NCBI RefSeq assembly: GCF_900109115.1
Contig: NZ_FNYV01000009.1
Span: 62,001 to 126,000 of the forward strand
Reading direction: 5' to 3'
Length of the DNA: 64,000 bases
DNA from: Micromonospora phaseoli
GTDB taxonomy: Bacteria; Actinomycetota; Actinomycetes; Mycobacteriales; Micromonosporaceae
This document shows positions 51,430 through 58,750 of the stretch, one piece after another. The notes under the pieces were generated by a model. It saw only the letters and a list, made by a program, of their open reading frames with translations. It had not been told where the DNA came from and searched no databases. The first letter of the stretch is position 1. Every line of letters begins with the position of its first letter. Made by a program: the position numbers and the translations under genes.

Positions 51430-52359
51430 TCAGAGCTGCCGCATCACCTCGGTGGCGACCAGGTCCAGGTGGTCCAGGTCGGCCAGGTCCAGCACCTGGA
51501 GGTAGAGGCGCTGGCTGCCGACCGCCGCGTACCGGCCGATCTTGTCGACCACCTCGGAGGGCGTGCCGGCCAGCCCGTTCTCGCGCAGCTCGGCCGGCTC
51601 CCGGCCGATCACGGCGGCCCGGCGGGCCACCTCGGCGTCATCCCGACCGCAGCACAGCACCAGCGCGTTGGACCAGGTCAGCTCGGCCGGGTCCCGACCG
51701 ATTCCGGCGCAGGCGGCCCGGACCCGCTCGAACTGGACGACGGTGTCGTCCAGCGAGACGAACGGCAGGTTGAACTCGTCGGCGTACCGGGCGGCGAGCT
51801 GCGGTGTACGCTTCGCGCCCATTCCGCCGATCAGGATCGGCGGGTGGGGGTGCTGCACCGGCTTGGGCAGCGCGGGTGAGTCGCTGACCTGGTAGTGCTC
51901 GCCGGTGAAGTCGAAAGTCCCGCCCGGCGGGGTGCGCCACAGGCCGGTGATCACCGCCAGCTGCTCCGCCAGCCGGTCGAACCGCTCCCCCAGCCCCGGA
52001 AACGGGATCCCGTACGCGCGGTGCTCGGCGTCGTACCAGCCGGTGCCGATGCCCAGCTCGACCCGCCCGCCGCTCATCTGGTCGACCTGCGCGACGGTGA
52101 TCGCGAGCGGGCCGGGCAGCCGGAACGTCGCGGCGGTCATCAGCGTGCCGAGCCGGATGGTGCGGGTGTCGCGGGCCAGCCCGGCCAGGGTCGTCCAGGC
52201 GTCGGTGGGGCCGGGTTCGCCGCTGACCGAACCCATCTTGAGGTAGTGGTCCGAGCGGAAGAAGGCGCCGAAGCCGGTCTCCTCGGCGCGGCGGGCCACG
52301 GCGAGCAGGTCGTCGTAGCTGGCACCCTGCTGAGGTTCGGTGAAGATCCGCAATTCCAT
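51430..52359 (-). CDS. F420-dependent LLM-class oxidoreductase
   Basis: A 309-residue luciferase-like TIM-barrel protein. The blocks FFRSDHYLKMG, GTLMTAATFRLPGPLA, MSGGRVELGIGTGWYDAEH and PPILIGGMGAKRT are those of the F420-dependent branch common in actinomycetes. It should carry out a hydride transfer using reduced or oxidised F420 on an unknown substrate. Monocistronic. Confidence 0.92.
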   Translation of the reverse strand: MELRIFTEPQQGASYDDLLAVARRAEETGFGAFFRSDHYLKMGSVSGEPGPTDAWTTLAGLARDTRTIRLGTLMTAATFRLPGPLAITVAQVDQMSGGRVELGIGTGWYDAEHRAYGIPFPGLGERFDRLAEQLAVITGLWRTPPGGTFDFTGEHYQVSDSPALPKPVQHPHPPILIGGMGAKRTPQLAARYADEFNLPFVSLDDTVVQFERVRAACAGIGRDPAELTWSNALVLCCGRDDAEVARRAAVIGREPAELRENGLAGTPSEVVDKIGRYAAVGSQRLYLQVLDLADLDHLDLVATEVMRQL

Positions 52360-52400
52360 GCATCGAGCATAGGTAGGCCGCCGCCGGTGCCGCCCGCCGC

Positions 52401-52435
52401 GCGGCCCCTCCCGACATTGCGTCGGAAGGGGCCGC
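52401..52435 (-). terminator. Terminator of the GntR-ABC operon
   Basis: Stem of 9 bp (gcggcccct/aggggccgc) plus 5 bp (ccgac/gtcgg) after one mismatch, around a 5-base loop, 105 bases beyond the permease stop. Confidence 0.7.
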
Positions 52436-52539
52436 CCCCGTTCTGTCGCGGCGGGCCCACCCGGAGTCCGCTGGTCGGCACAGCGGCCGAACGTCGGCCT
52501 CCGGGTCGTCGGCGGTCACCGGTCGTCGGTGGCCCTCGG

Positions 52540-53235
52540 TCAGGGCTGCGCGCGTCGGATGGCGAGGTAGCTGAGCACCGCGAGCGGCAGGGTGAGCAGC
52601 GCCGGCCAGCCCACCAGCAGGGCCGCCCCCGACTGGTCGGCGAACCAGCCGACGATCGCCGGCCACCAGCGCAGCCAGGTGGCGAGTACGGCGAGCCCGC
52701 CGAGCCCGACCAGCGCGACCGTGCTCAGGGTGAGCATGCCGTTGACCCCCCAGCGTTTGAAGACCACGGCGATGGCGATGCCGAGGAAGCCGAGCAGCAG
52801 GAACGGGATCGCGAAACCGAGGAACCGCAGCACCGGGTGCTCCACCCAAAGGAAGGGCAGCCCGAAGAAGCGCAGGTCGATGCCCCAGCCGTCGGTCGCC
52901 TGCTCGGCCATCGCCAGCAGGTAGAGCACCGCCGCGTAAGCGATCGCCTGGCCGACGTACTGGAGCACGTTGCCCAGGTAGAAGCTGCGGCGTGAGATGC
53001 CCAACCCGATCGCGAACGGGAAGTCCTGGGTGATCGAGCTGACGCAGGCGACGAACATCACGACGTAGATGCTGAGCAGGCCACCGGTGGTCGGCTCGAC
53101 GTCGACGTTCTCGTTCATCGAGGCGAAGAGCGCCAGGTTGATGACGAAGCTGAGCGCCAGGATCCCCCAGGGCCAGGCGACCACGCTGGGCCAGTCGACG
53201 AACTGGAGCCGGGCGACGGTCAGGGCGCGGTTCAT
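52540..53235 (-). CDS. ABC transporter permease
   Basis: A 231-residue integral membrane protein with about six helices (e.g. WGILALSFVINLALFASM; AVVLYLLAMAEQ; FLGFAIPFLLLGFLGIAIAVVF). It begins inside the stop region of the ATPase gene (ATGA) and is the last gene of the operon. Together with the ATPase it resembles the Ytr-type exporters of peptides or antibiotics paired with YtrA-like repressors. Confidence 0.87.
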   Translation of the reverse strand: MNRALTVARLQFVDWPSVVAWPWGILALSFVINLALFASMNENVDVEPTTGGLLSIYVVMFVACVSSITQDFPFAIGLGISRRSFYLGNVLQYVGQAIAYAAVLYLLAMAEQATDGWGIDLRFFGLPFLWVEHPVLRFLGFAIPFLLLGFLGIAIAVVFKRWGVNGMLTLSTVALVGLGGLAVLATWLRWWPAIVGWFADQSGAALLVGWPALLTLPLAVLSYLAIRRAQP

Positions 53236-54158
53236 CGGGCAGCCTCCTCGTTGGTCGCGCCGGCACCGCCGGCGCCCGGTGCGTGGCCGGTCTTCGACGT
53301 GGTCAATCGGACGACGATGTCCTGGAGCGAGGACGCTTCGAGGTCGAGGCCCAGGGACCGGGCGCGGTCGGGCGCGGCCGGACCGAAGTCGCCGCGTACG
53401 GTGGCCCGGGCCGTCCCGCCGAGCAGCACCCGGTGCAGTTCGGCGCCGGTGCGGGCGAACTCGTCGACCGCGGCGACCGGGCCGGAGACCGTGACCACCT
53501 GGCCGCGTAGGGCCTCCGCCTCGACGTCGAGCAGCAGCCGGCCCCGGTCCATCAACAGCACGTGCTCGATCAGGTCGCTGACCTCGTCGATCAGGTGGGT
53601 CGACAGCACGATCGTGCGGGGGTGTTCGGTGTAGTCGGCCAGCAGGTGGTCGTAGAAGAGCTGCCGGGCGACGGCGTCCAGGCCGAGGTAGGGCTCGTCG
53701 AAGAAGGTCAGCGGGGCCCGCGAGGCGAGCCCGACGACGATGCCGAGCGAGGAGAGCATGCCCCGGGAGAGCTTGCGGACGTTGCGCTGCCGCGGCAACT
53801 GGAACACGTCGATCAGCCGCTGGGCGAACTCCTCGTCCCAGCCCGGGTGGACCAGGCCGCCCGCCCGCAGGACGTGCGACACGCGAAGGTTCGACGGGTA
53901 GGTCTGGCTCTCCTTGATGAAGGAGATCCGGGAGAGCACCCGTTCGTTCTCGTACGGATGCTGACCGAAGACGGCGACGTCCCCGCTGGTGGCGAAGTTC
54001 TGCGCGGTGAGGATCTGCATCAGGGTGGTCTTGCCGGCGCCGTTGCGCCCCAGCAGGCCGTGGATCCGGTTCTCGGTGAGCGAGAAGCTGATCCCGTCCA
54101 GCGCGGTGACGTCTCGGTAGCGTTTCGTCAGGTCGGTGACGGTGACGACGGGGCTCAT
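53232..54158 (-). CDS. ABC transporter ATP-binding protein
   Basis: A 308-residue ATPase with Walker A GLLGRNGAGKTTLMQ, signature KLSRGMLSSLG and Walker B PLTFFDEPYLGLD followed by STHLIDE. A C-terminal extension of about 70 residues is present, ending EEAAR. The upstream frame belongs to the GntR gene region, so the start is ATG 54158, overlapping the GntR stop. Middle gene of the GntR-ATPase-permease operon. Confidence 0.94.
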   Translation of the reverse strand: MSPVVTVTDLTKRYRDVTALDGISFSLTENRIHGLLGRNGAGKTTLMQILTAQNFATSGDVAVFGQHPYENERVLSRISFIKESQTYPSNLRVSHVLRAGGLVHPGWDEEFAQRLIDVFQLPRQRNVRKLSRGMLSSLGIVVGLASRAPLTFFDEPYLGLDAVARQLFYDHLLADYTEHPRTIVLSTHLIDEVSDLIEHVLLMDRGRLLLDVEAEALRGQVVTVSGPVAAVDEFARTGAELHRVLLGGTARATVRGDFGPAAPDRARSLGLDLEASSLQDIVVRLTTSKTGHAPGAGGAGATNEEAAR

Positions 54159-54526
54159 CGGCCCTCCTCCCAGGTGTCGATCATGTTCTTGAGTTCCGCC
54201 GGGTCGATGCCGAGCTTGCGTGCCTCGGCCAGCAGCGGTCGGACGTACTGCCGGGCGAACTCGTCGCGGCGCCGGCCGCGCAGCTGCGCGCGGGCGCCGG
54301 GAGAGACGAACATGCCGATTCCTCGTTTCTTGTAGAGGGTTCCGTCGTCGACCAGCTTGCTGACCCCCTTGGCGGCGGTCGCGGGGTTGATCCGATGGAA
54401 GGACGCCAGCTCGTTCGTCGACGGCACCTGGTCCTCCTCGGCGAGCGTGCCGTCCAGGATCGAGTTCTCCAGCAGCTCCGCGATCTGGAGAAAGATCGGC
54501 CGGCCTTCCTCCATCACGTCCACCAT
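54155..54526 (-). CDS. GntR-family (YtrA subfamily) regulator
   Basis: A 123-residue repressor: winged helix (PIFLQIAELLENSILDGTL, then QVPSTNELASFHRINPATAA) and a short helical C-terminus, the size typical of YtrA. YtrA-type proteins repress adjacent ABC exporter operons and are released by cell-wall-active compounds. It leads the operon, and the promoter region carries a 9-bp inverted repeat. ATG 54526 or 54514 could be the start. Confidence 0.92.
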   Translation of the reverse strand: MVDVMEEGRPIFLQIAELLENSILDGTLAEEDQVPSTNELASFHRINPATAAKGVSKLVDDGTLYKKRGIGMFVSPGARAQLRGRRRDEFARQYVRPLLAEARKLGIDPAELKNMIDTWEEGR

Positions 54527-54538
54527 CCCGACTCGCCG

Positions 54539-54586
54539 CCCTGGTTGGCCGGTTCACTACTCATGTAACTAACCATGCAACCAGGG
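54539..54586. promoter_or_regulatory. Candidate YtrA-type operator
   Basis: Perfect 9-bp arms ccctggttg (54539-54547) and caaccaggg (54578-54586) flank an A/T-rich core with actactcatgtaactaac, a near-repeat of actac/actaac. It lies 13 to 60 bases upstream of the GntR gene. Confidence 0.5.
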
Positions 54587-54651
54587 TGGCCCTGCTGTCA
54601 AGACGCCTGGGCCGACGGCCGACGAATGCGACCGGTCGGCCGAGGCACGCC

Positions 54652-54693
54652 AAAGCCCGCCCGGCTCGGGAAATCCCGGACCGGGCGGGCTTT
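54652..54693. terminator. Bidirectional terminator
   Basis: Perfect 13-bp stem aaagcccgcccgg/ccgggcgggcttt with an inner tcggga/tcccga hairpin, next to the stop of the glycosidase-like gene. Confidence 0.85.
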
Positions 54694-54699
54694 GCCGGA

Positions 54700-55737
54700 T
54701 CAGGCGTACGGGGGCCGGGCGTACGCGGCCCGCAGCGCGGCCAACCCGGTCACCTTCGGGTTGAGGGCGCCCCAGCCGGAGTTGAAGTAGTTCGTCCGGG
54801 CGATGAACGGCCCCCGTTCGGCGTTGAGCCGGGCGATCGCCGGGGGCACCGTGGCGATCCAGCCCGCCTGGTCGGGGAGCTCGGCCACCCGCACGCCCCA
54901 CTCGGCGATGAGCACCGGACGCGACAGCGCCACCGGGCCGAGATCGACCACCGCCCAGTCCTTGGTCCGCCGGAACCGGTCCAGGGCGGTGTGCCCGGGG
55001 CTGGTGGCGTAGACGTTCCACTGGAGGTGGTCCAGTCGCGTCATCAGCGACTCCGGGTGGGTGCGCCGGAAGCAGTCCCGGTCGAAACCGCCGAGGCCGA
55101 CCGAGAAGGTGGTGCCCTGCGGCAGCGCCTTGGCCCTGAACCAGTCGACGATGTACGTCATCGCCTGCACGGCTCGCCCGTCCGACTCCGCCCAGGTGTA
55201 CGCCTTGCCGGATTCGGTGGTGCCGAACTCGTGGTCGGTGTCCAACTCTGAGGCGAGCTGGATGTTCACCCCGAAACCCATCGTCCGGTACTGCGACAGC
55301 GCCCGGGCGAACAACCCGTCGCACTGCCCGGCCAGGACCTGGCCGTACCCGTACGCCTTCGGCCAGACCGTGCCCGGACGCTGCTGGATGGTCATCGTCG
55401 GTGCCGGCACGGTGTGCGTCACGCCGTCCACGACGAATGTCTGCGGCCCGGTGTCGGGCGCACCGTAGTGCTTCAGCTCCAGCACCATGTTGAGCAGCAC
55501 CCCGGACCGGCCGAGGGTGACCAGCCACGGTCGGTTGTAACCGGGGAAGACATAGCCGTCGGCGAAGCTGCGGTACTGGGTCAGCGACCGGAAGTTGCCG
55601 CCGGCCATGTCGGCCGTCGGATCCGCGCCACCGGAGAGGTAGTAACCGCCGAGCACCGGCGGCAGGATCGTGTAGTTGGCGGCGGCGGTGGCGGCCTGCC
55701 CGGCGGAGTCACGAACCGTTACGGTGACCCGGGACAT
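54700..55737 (-). CDS. Glycosidase-like TIM-barrel protein without signal peptide
   Basis: A 345-residue protein: a short beta strand region (MSRVTVTVRDSAGQAATAAA) like the end of an Ig module, a linker, and a barrel-like domain with QYRTMGFGVNIQLASELDTD, YIVDWFRAKALPQGTTFSVG, WNVYATSPGHTALDRFR and PVLIAEWGVRVAELPD. The Glu in IAEWG and the one in ASELDTD would suit a retaining GH5/GH26-like enzyme, but I cannot name the family. No signal peptide is present. The ATG overlaps the stop of the Ig-like gene by one base (TGATG). Similar pairs occur among actinophage minor tail proteins, so a phage origin is possible. Confidence 0.75.
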   Translation of the reverse strand: MSRVTVTVRDSAGQAATAAANYTILPPVLGGYYLSGGADPTADMAGGNFRSLTQYRSFADGYVFPGYNRPWLVTLGRSGVLLNMVLELKHYGAPDTGPQTFVVDGVTHTVPAPTMTIQQRPGTVWPKAYGYGQVLAGQCDGLFARALSQYRTMGFGVNIQLASELDTDHEFGTTESGKAYTWAESDGRAVQAMTYIVDWFRAKALPQGTTFSVGLGGFDRDCFRRTHPESLMTRLDHLQWNVYATSPGHTALDRFRRTKDWAVVDLGPVALSRPVLIAEWGVRVAELPDQAGWIATVPPAIARLNAERGPFIARTNYFNSGWGALNPKVTGLAALRAAYARPPYA

Positions 55738-56006
55738 CACGCCACCGCCCGGTACACGGCCACCGAGCCGTTGTCCGACACCCGGGTCCAGGCGCGCCCC
55801 GAGGTGTCGGTGACGGTGACGACGAGCGGGTCGATGACCGCGCTGACCTTGACCGGTGCGCTGCTGTTGCCCTGTGTGTCGGTGACCACGACGGTGACGG
55901 TCAGGGTCTTGTTGTCGAGGTCGCCGTAGGTGATGGTGAGCAACATCTGGGCACCGGGGGCGAAACTGGTCGCGTTGAGTGAGGCGGTGACGGTGGGAGC
56001 GGCCAT
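55737..56006 (-). CDS. Ig-like domain protein coupled to the glycosidase-like gene
   Basis: An 89-residue all-beta protein: MAAPTVTASLNATSFAPGAQ, then LTITYGDLDNKTLTVTVVVTD and VVTVTDTSGRAWTRVSDNGS, the pattern of a bacterial Ig-like domain used for binding. No signal peptide. AAGGAG lies five bases before ATG. It is the first gene of a two-gene unit and may serve as a binding or scaffold partner of the larger protein. Confidence 0.75.
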   Translation of the reverse strand: MAAPTVTASLNATSFAPGAQMLLTITYGDLDNKTLTVTVVVTDTQGNSSAPVKVSAVIDPLVVTVTDTSGRAWTRVSDNGSVAVYRAVA

Positions 56007-56189
56007 GGCGGCTCCTTCCTGGCTCGGTCGCCACGACCAGCGGTTGTGCCGCTGGCACGGCGGGTCGACGGCCGGAGAGTCAGCCGTGGCCCGCCATCCG
56101 CAGCCCCTCTACCTGCTACAACAGTGCGTCGGGGCAGGGCCTGACGTCCTGTCTGTTTTTGTACACCTTGACCATTATGGAGATGAAAC

Positions 56190-56561
56190 GTGAAATACCT
56201 GATGTTGATCTACGGCAACGAAGAGGTCTGGGGCAGCCTCCCCGAGGGTGACCTGGCCACGCTGATCGGTCAGGTGGACGCCTTCAACGAGGCGCTGCGC
56301 GCCTCCGGCGAGCTGGTGGACTCGCAGGGCCTGGAGACCCGGGCCCGGACGGTACGGATGGTCGACGCCGTCCCGGTGATCACCGATGGGCCGTACCTGG
56401 AGGCCAAGGAGTACGTCGGCTCGTACTTCGTGGTCGACGTCGACAGTGAACAGCGGGCGCTGGAGATCGCCCGGTCGTACCCCGGGCTGCGGCTCGGCAT
56501 CGGCATCGGCGGCGGCCTTGAGATCTGGCCGCTGATGACCCAGGACGGGGCACCGCACTGA
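56190..56561 (+). CDS. DGPF/YCII-related protein
   Basis: A 123-residue YCII-fold protein with the DGPF motif (VITDGPYLEAKEYVGSYFVVDV; here DGPY). Genes of this kind sit next to ECF42 sigma factors across actinomycetes, as here. Enzymatic role unknown. The GTG start has GGAG at seven bases. Its stop overlaps the presumed start of the sigma factor. Confidence 0.93.
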   Translation: MKYLMLIYGNEEVWGSLPEGDLATLIGQVDAFNEALRASGELVDSQGLETRARTVRMVDAVPVITDGPYLEAKEYVGSYFVVDVDSEQRALEIARSYPGLRLGIGIGGGLEIWPLMTQDGAPH

Positions 56562-57814
56562 GCCTCGACGAGGCCACCGTCGGACTGCTGCGCCGGCTCG
56601 CGCCGCAACTGCTCGGCGCGCTGGTACGCCGCTACGGCGACTTCACCCGGGCCGAGGACGCGGTGCAGGAGGCGCTGGTCGCCGCCGTCGAGAGGTGGCC
56701 GCACGACGGCGTTCCGGAACATCCCTCAGGGTGGCTGCACACCGTGGCCGCCCGCCGCTACGTCGACCAGGTGCGCACCGAGGCCGCTCGGGTCCACCGG
56801 GAGCGCGCGATGCTCGACGCCACCCCGCGCGACGCGCTGGTCGCCCCACCACCGGACGCCGAGCCGCCCCGCGACGACCTGCTGGAGCTGTTCCTGCTCT
56901 GCTGCCATCCGGTGCTGCCCCCGCCCGCGCAGCTGGCGCTGACCCTGCGCGCGGTGGGCGGGCTGACCACCGCCGAGGTCGCGGCGGCGTTCCTGGTACC
57001 GGAGAAGACCATGGGGCAACGGATCTCCCGGGCCAAACAACGGCTGAGGGAGGCAGACGCCAGGTTCGCGCTGCCACCGCAGGAGGAACGGGGCCCGCGA
57101 CTGGCCGTGGTCCGCCAGGTGCTGTACCTGATGTTCAACGAGGGGTACAGCGCCAGCAGCGGTCCCGACCTGCGCCGCGCCGAGGTGACCCAGCATGCGC
57201 TGCGGCTGGCCCGACGGCTGCATGACCGGCTGCCGCACGACGGTGAGACCGCGGGTCTGCTCGCGCTGATGCTGCTGACCGAGGCCCGGGCGGCGGCACG
57301 GGTCGGGCCGGACGGCGAACTGGTGCCGCTGGCGGAGCAGGACCGCGGACGGTGGGACCGGACGGCGATCGACACCGGAACCGCGCTCGTCGCGCAGAGC
57401 CTGGCCACCTCGCCGCCGGGCCCGTACCAGGTGCAGGCGGCCATCGCGGCGGTGCACGCCGAGGCGCCGACCGCGCAGGACACCGACTGGCCGCAGGTGC
57501 TCGCCCTCTACGAGGTGCTGGACCGACTCGCGCCCAACCCCGTGGCGACGCTGAGCCGGGCGGTGGCGCTGGGCATGGTGCACGGGCCGGCCGCCGGGCT
57601 GGCGCTGCTGGCCGAGGTGGAGTCGGGCCTGCTCGCCGGCCACCATCGACTGCACGCCGTGCGCGCCCACCTGCTCGAGTTGGCCGACGACCGGGCCGCC
57701 GCCGTGGTGGCCTGGCGGGCCGCGGCGAGTCTCGCCGGCAACGACCCGGAACGGCGACACCTGCTCCGCCGGGCCGCCGCAGCGAGTGACCTGGATCACA
57801 ACGAGATCCGGTAG
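56558..57814 (+). CDS. ECF42-type sigma factor with TPR extension, probable CTG start
   Basis: A 418-residue RNA polymerase sigma factor. Region 2 is LVRRYGDFTRAEDAVQEALVAA and WLHTVAARRYVDQVR; region 4 LTTAEVAAAFLVPEKTMGQRISRAKQRL; the C-terminal 230 residues (LYLMFNEGYSASSG onward) are the TPR-like extension that defines ECF42. No ATG, GTG or TTG lies between an in-frame TGA at 56519 and codon 56663, which is inside region 2; the CTG at 56558, overlapping the DGPF stop as CTGA, is the only plausible start for a whole protein. The neighbouring DGPF gene is its usual partner. Confidence 0.88.
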   Translation: MSLDEATVGLLRRLAPQLLGALVRRYGDFTRAEDAVQEALVAAVERWPHDGVPEHPSGWLHTVAARRYVDQVRTEAARVHRERAMLDATPRDALVAPPPDAEPPRDDLLELFLLCCHPVLPPPAQLALTLRAVGGLTTAEVAAAFLVPEKTMGQRISRAKQRLREADARFALPPQEERGPRLAVVRQVLYLMFNEGYSASSGPDLRRAEVTQHALRLARRLHDRLPHDGETAGLLALMLLTEARAAARVGPDGELVPLAEQDRGRWDRTAIDTGTALVAQSLATSPPGPYQVQAAIAAVHAEAPTAQDTDWPQVLALYEVLDRLAPNPVATLSRAVALGMVHGPAAGLALLAEVESGLLAGHHRLHAVRAHLLELADDRAAAVVAWRAAASLAGNDPERRHLLRRAAAASDLDHNEIR

Positions 57815-57890
57815 AAGCGGTTGGATCGGCTCCGATCCACCAGCGAGCGGGCACCCGTGGCGGATGCCCCCGGATCCTGGAGGAACGGAC

Positions 57891-58580
57891 ATGACGAAGG
57901 TGACCGCGCAGCTGTCGGTGTCACTGGATGGCCACTACGCCGGCCCACGGCACGACGGGGACGGCGACTGGATGCAGTCGGCGGAGAGCCACGGCTTCTT
58001 CCGGGTCACCCGCTGGGCAACCGAGGCGATGGCCTGGCGCGAACGGCAGGGCTTCGCCGGCGGCCGGGACGACACCGACTCCGAGATCATCGCCGAGTCG
58101 TTCGCCGCGGCCGGCGCGTACGTGATGGGGCGCCGGATGGCCGACGGCGGCGAGGTGCCGTGGGGCGACGAACCGCCGTTCCGTGCCCCCGTCTTCGTGG
58201 TGACCCACCGGCCCCGCCCGACGCTGCTACGCCAGGGCGGCACCAGCTTCACCTACGTGACCGACGGGGTGGCCAGCGCCGTGGCCCAGGCCCGGGAGGC
58301 GGCCGGAGGCAAGGACGTCGCGGTGGCCGGCGGCGGCAGCCTGGTCCGGCAGGTGCTGCGCGCCGGCCTGCTCGACGAGTTGGAACTGCACGTGGTGCCG
58401 GTCGTGCTCGGCACCGGACTTGCGCTGTTCGACGCCGAGTTGGGCCTCGACGACTTCGAGGCGATCGAGCTGACCCCCACCCGCGTGGTACCCACCCCGA
58501 AGGTCACCCACATCCGGTACGCCGTCCACGGCCGCGCCCCGCTCGTCCTCGACGACCGCGGCGCCGGCACGCCCGGATGA
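57891..58580 (+). CDS. Dihydrofolate reductase/RibD C-terminal family protein
   Basis: A 229-residue reductase-fold protein: TAQLSVSLDGHYAGP at the start, AAAGAYVMGRRMADGGEVPW, VFVVTHRPRP, VAVAGGGSLVRQVLRAGLLDELELHVVPVVLG. These are the NADPH-binding and substrate blocks of the RibD C-terminal family. Many members have no known substrate. GGAGG precedes the ATG. It follows the ECF42 gene by 76 bases and may be part of its regulon. Confidence 0.92.
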   Translation: MTKVTAQLSVSLDGHYAGPRHDGDGDWMQSAESHGFFRVTRWATEAMAWRERQGFAGGRDDTDSEIIAESFAAAGAYVMGRRMADGGEVPWGDEPPFRAPVFVVTHRPRPTLLRQGGTSFTYVTDGVASAVAQAREAAGGKDVAVAGGGSLVRQVLRAGLLDELELHVVPVVLGTGLALFDAELGLDDFEAIELTPTRVVPTPKVTHIRYAVHGRAPLVLDDRGAGTPG

Positions 58581-58632
58581 AAGGAAGGGCCCCCTATTAA
58601 CGCCTGGCGTAGTAAAGGGGCCCCTTCTTAAC
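58581..58632. repeat. Dispersed GGGGCCCC/TTAAC element, copy D
   Basis: aaggaagggccccctattaa followed by cgcctggcgtagtaaa and ggggccccttcttaac. It begins one base after the stop of the reductase gene. The central cgcctggcg matches copy A. Confidence 0.85.
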
Positions 58633-58750
58633 CTGCCTGTGGGGCGGGGACACCGGGGCGGCGTTCGTGGCCAGCGACAAGGGACAAGGGACAACGCGAA
58701 AGGGTGACCAGCCCTAGAGTGACGGCAACCTGTCGATCTAGGAGGGCGCG

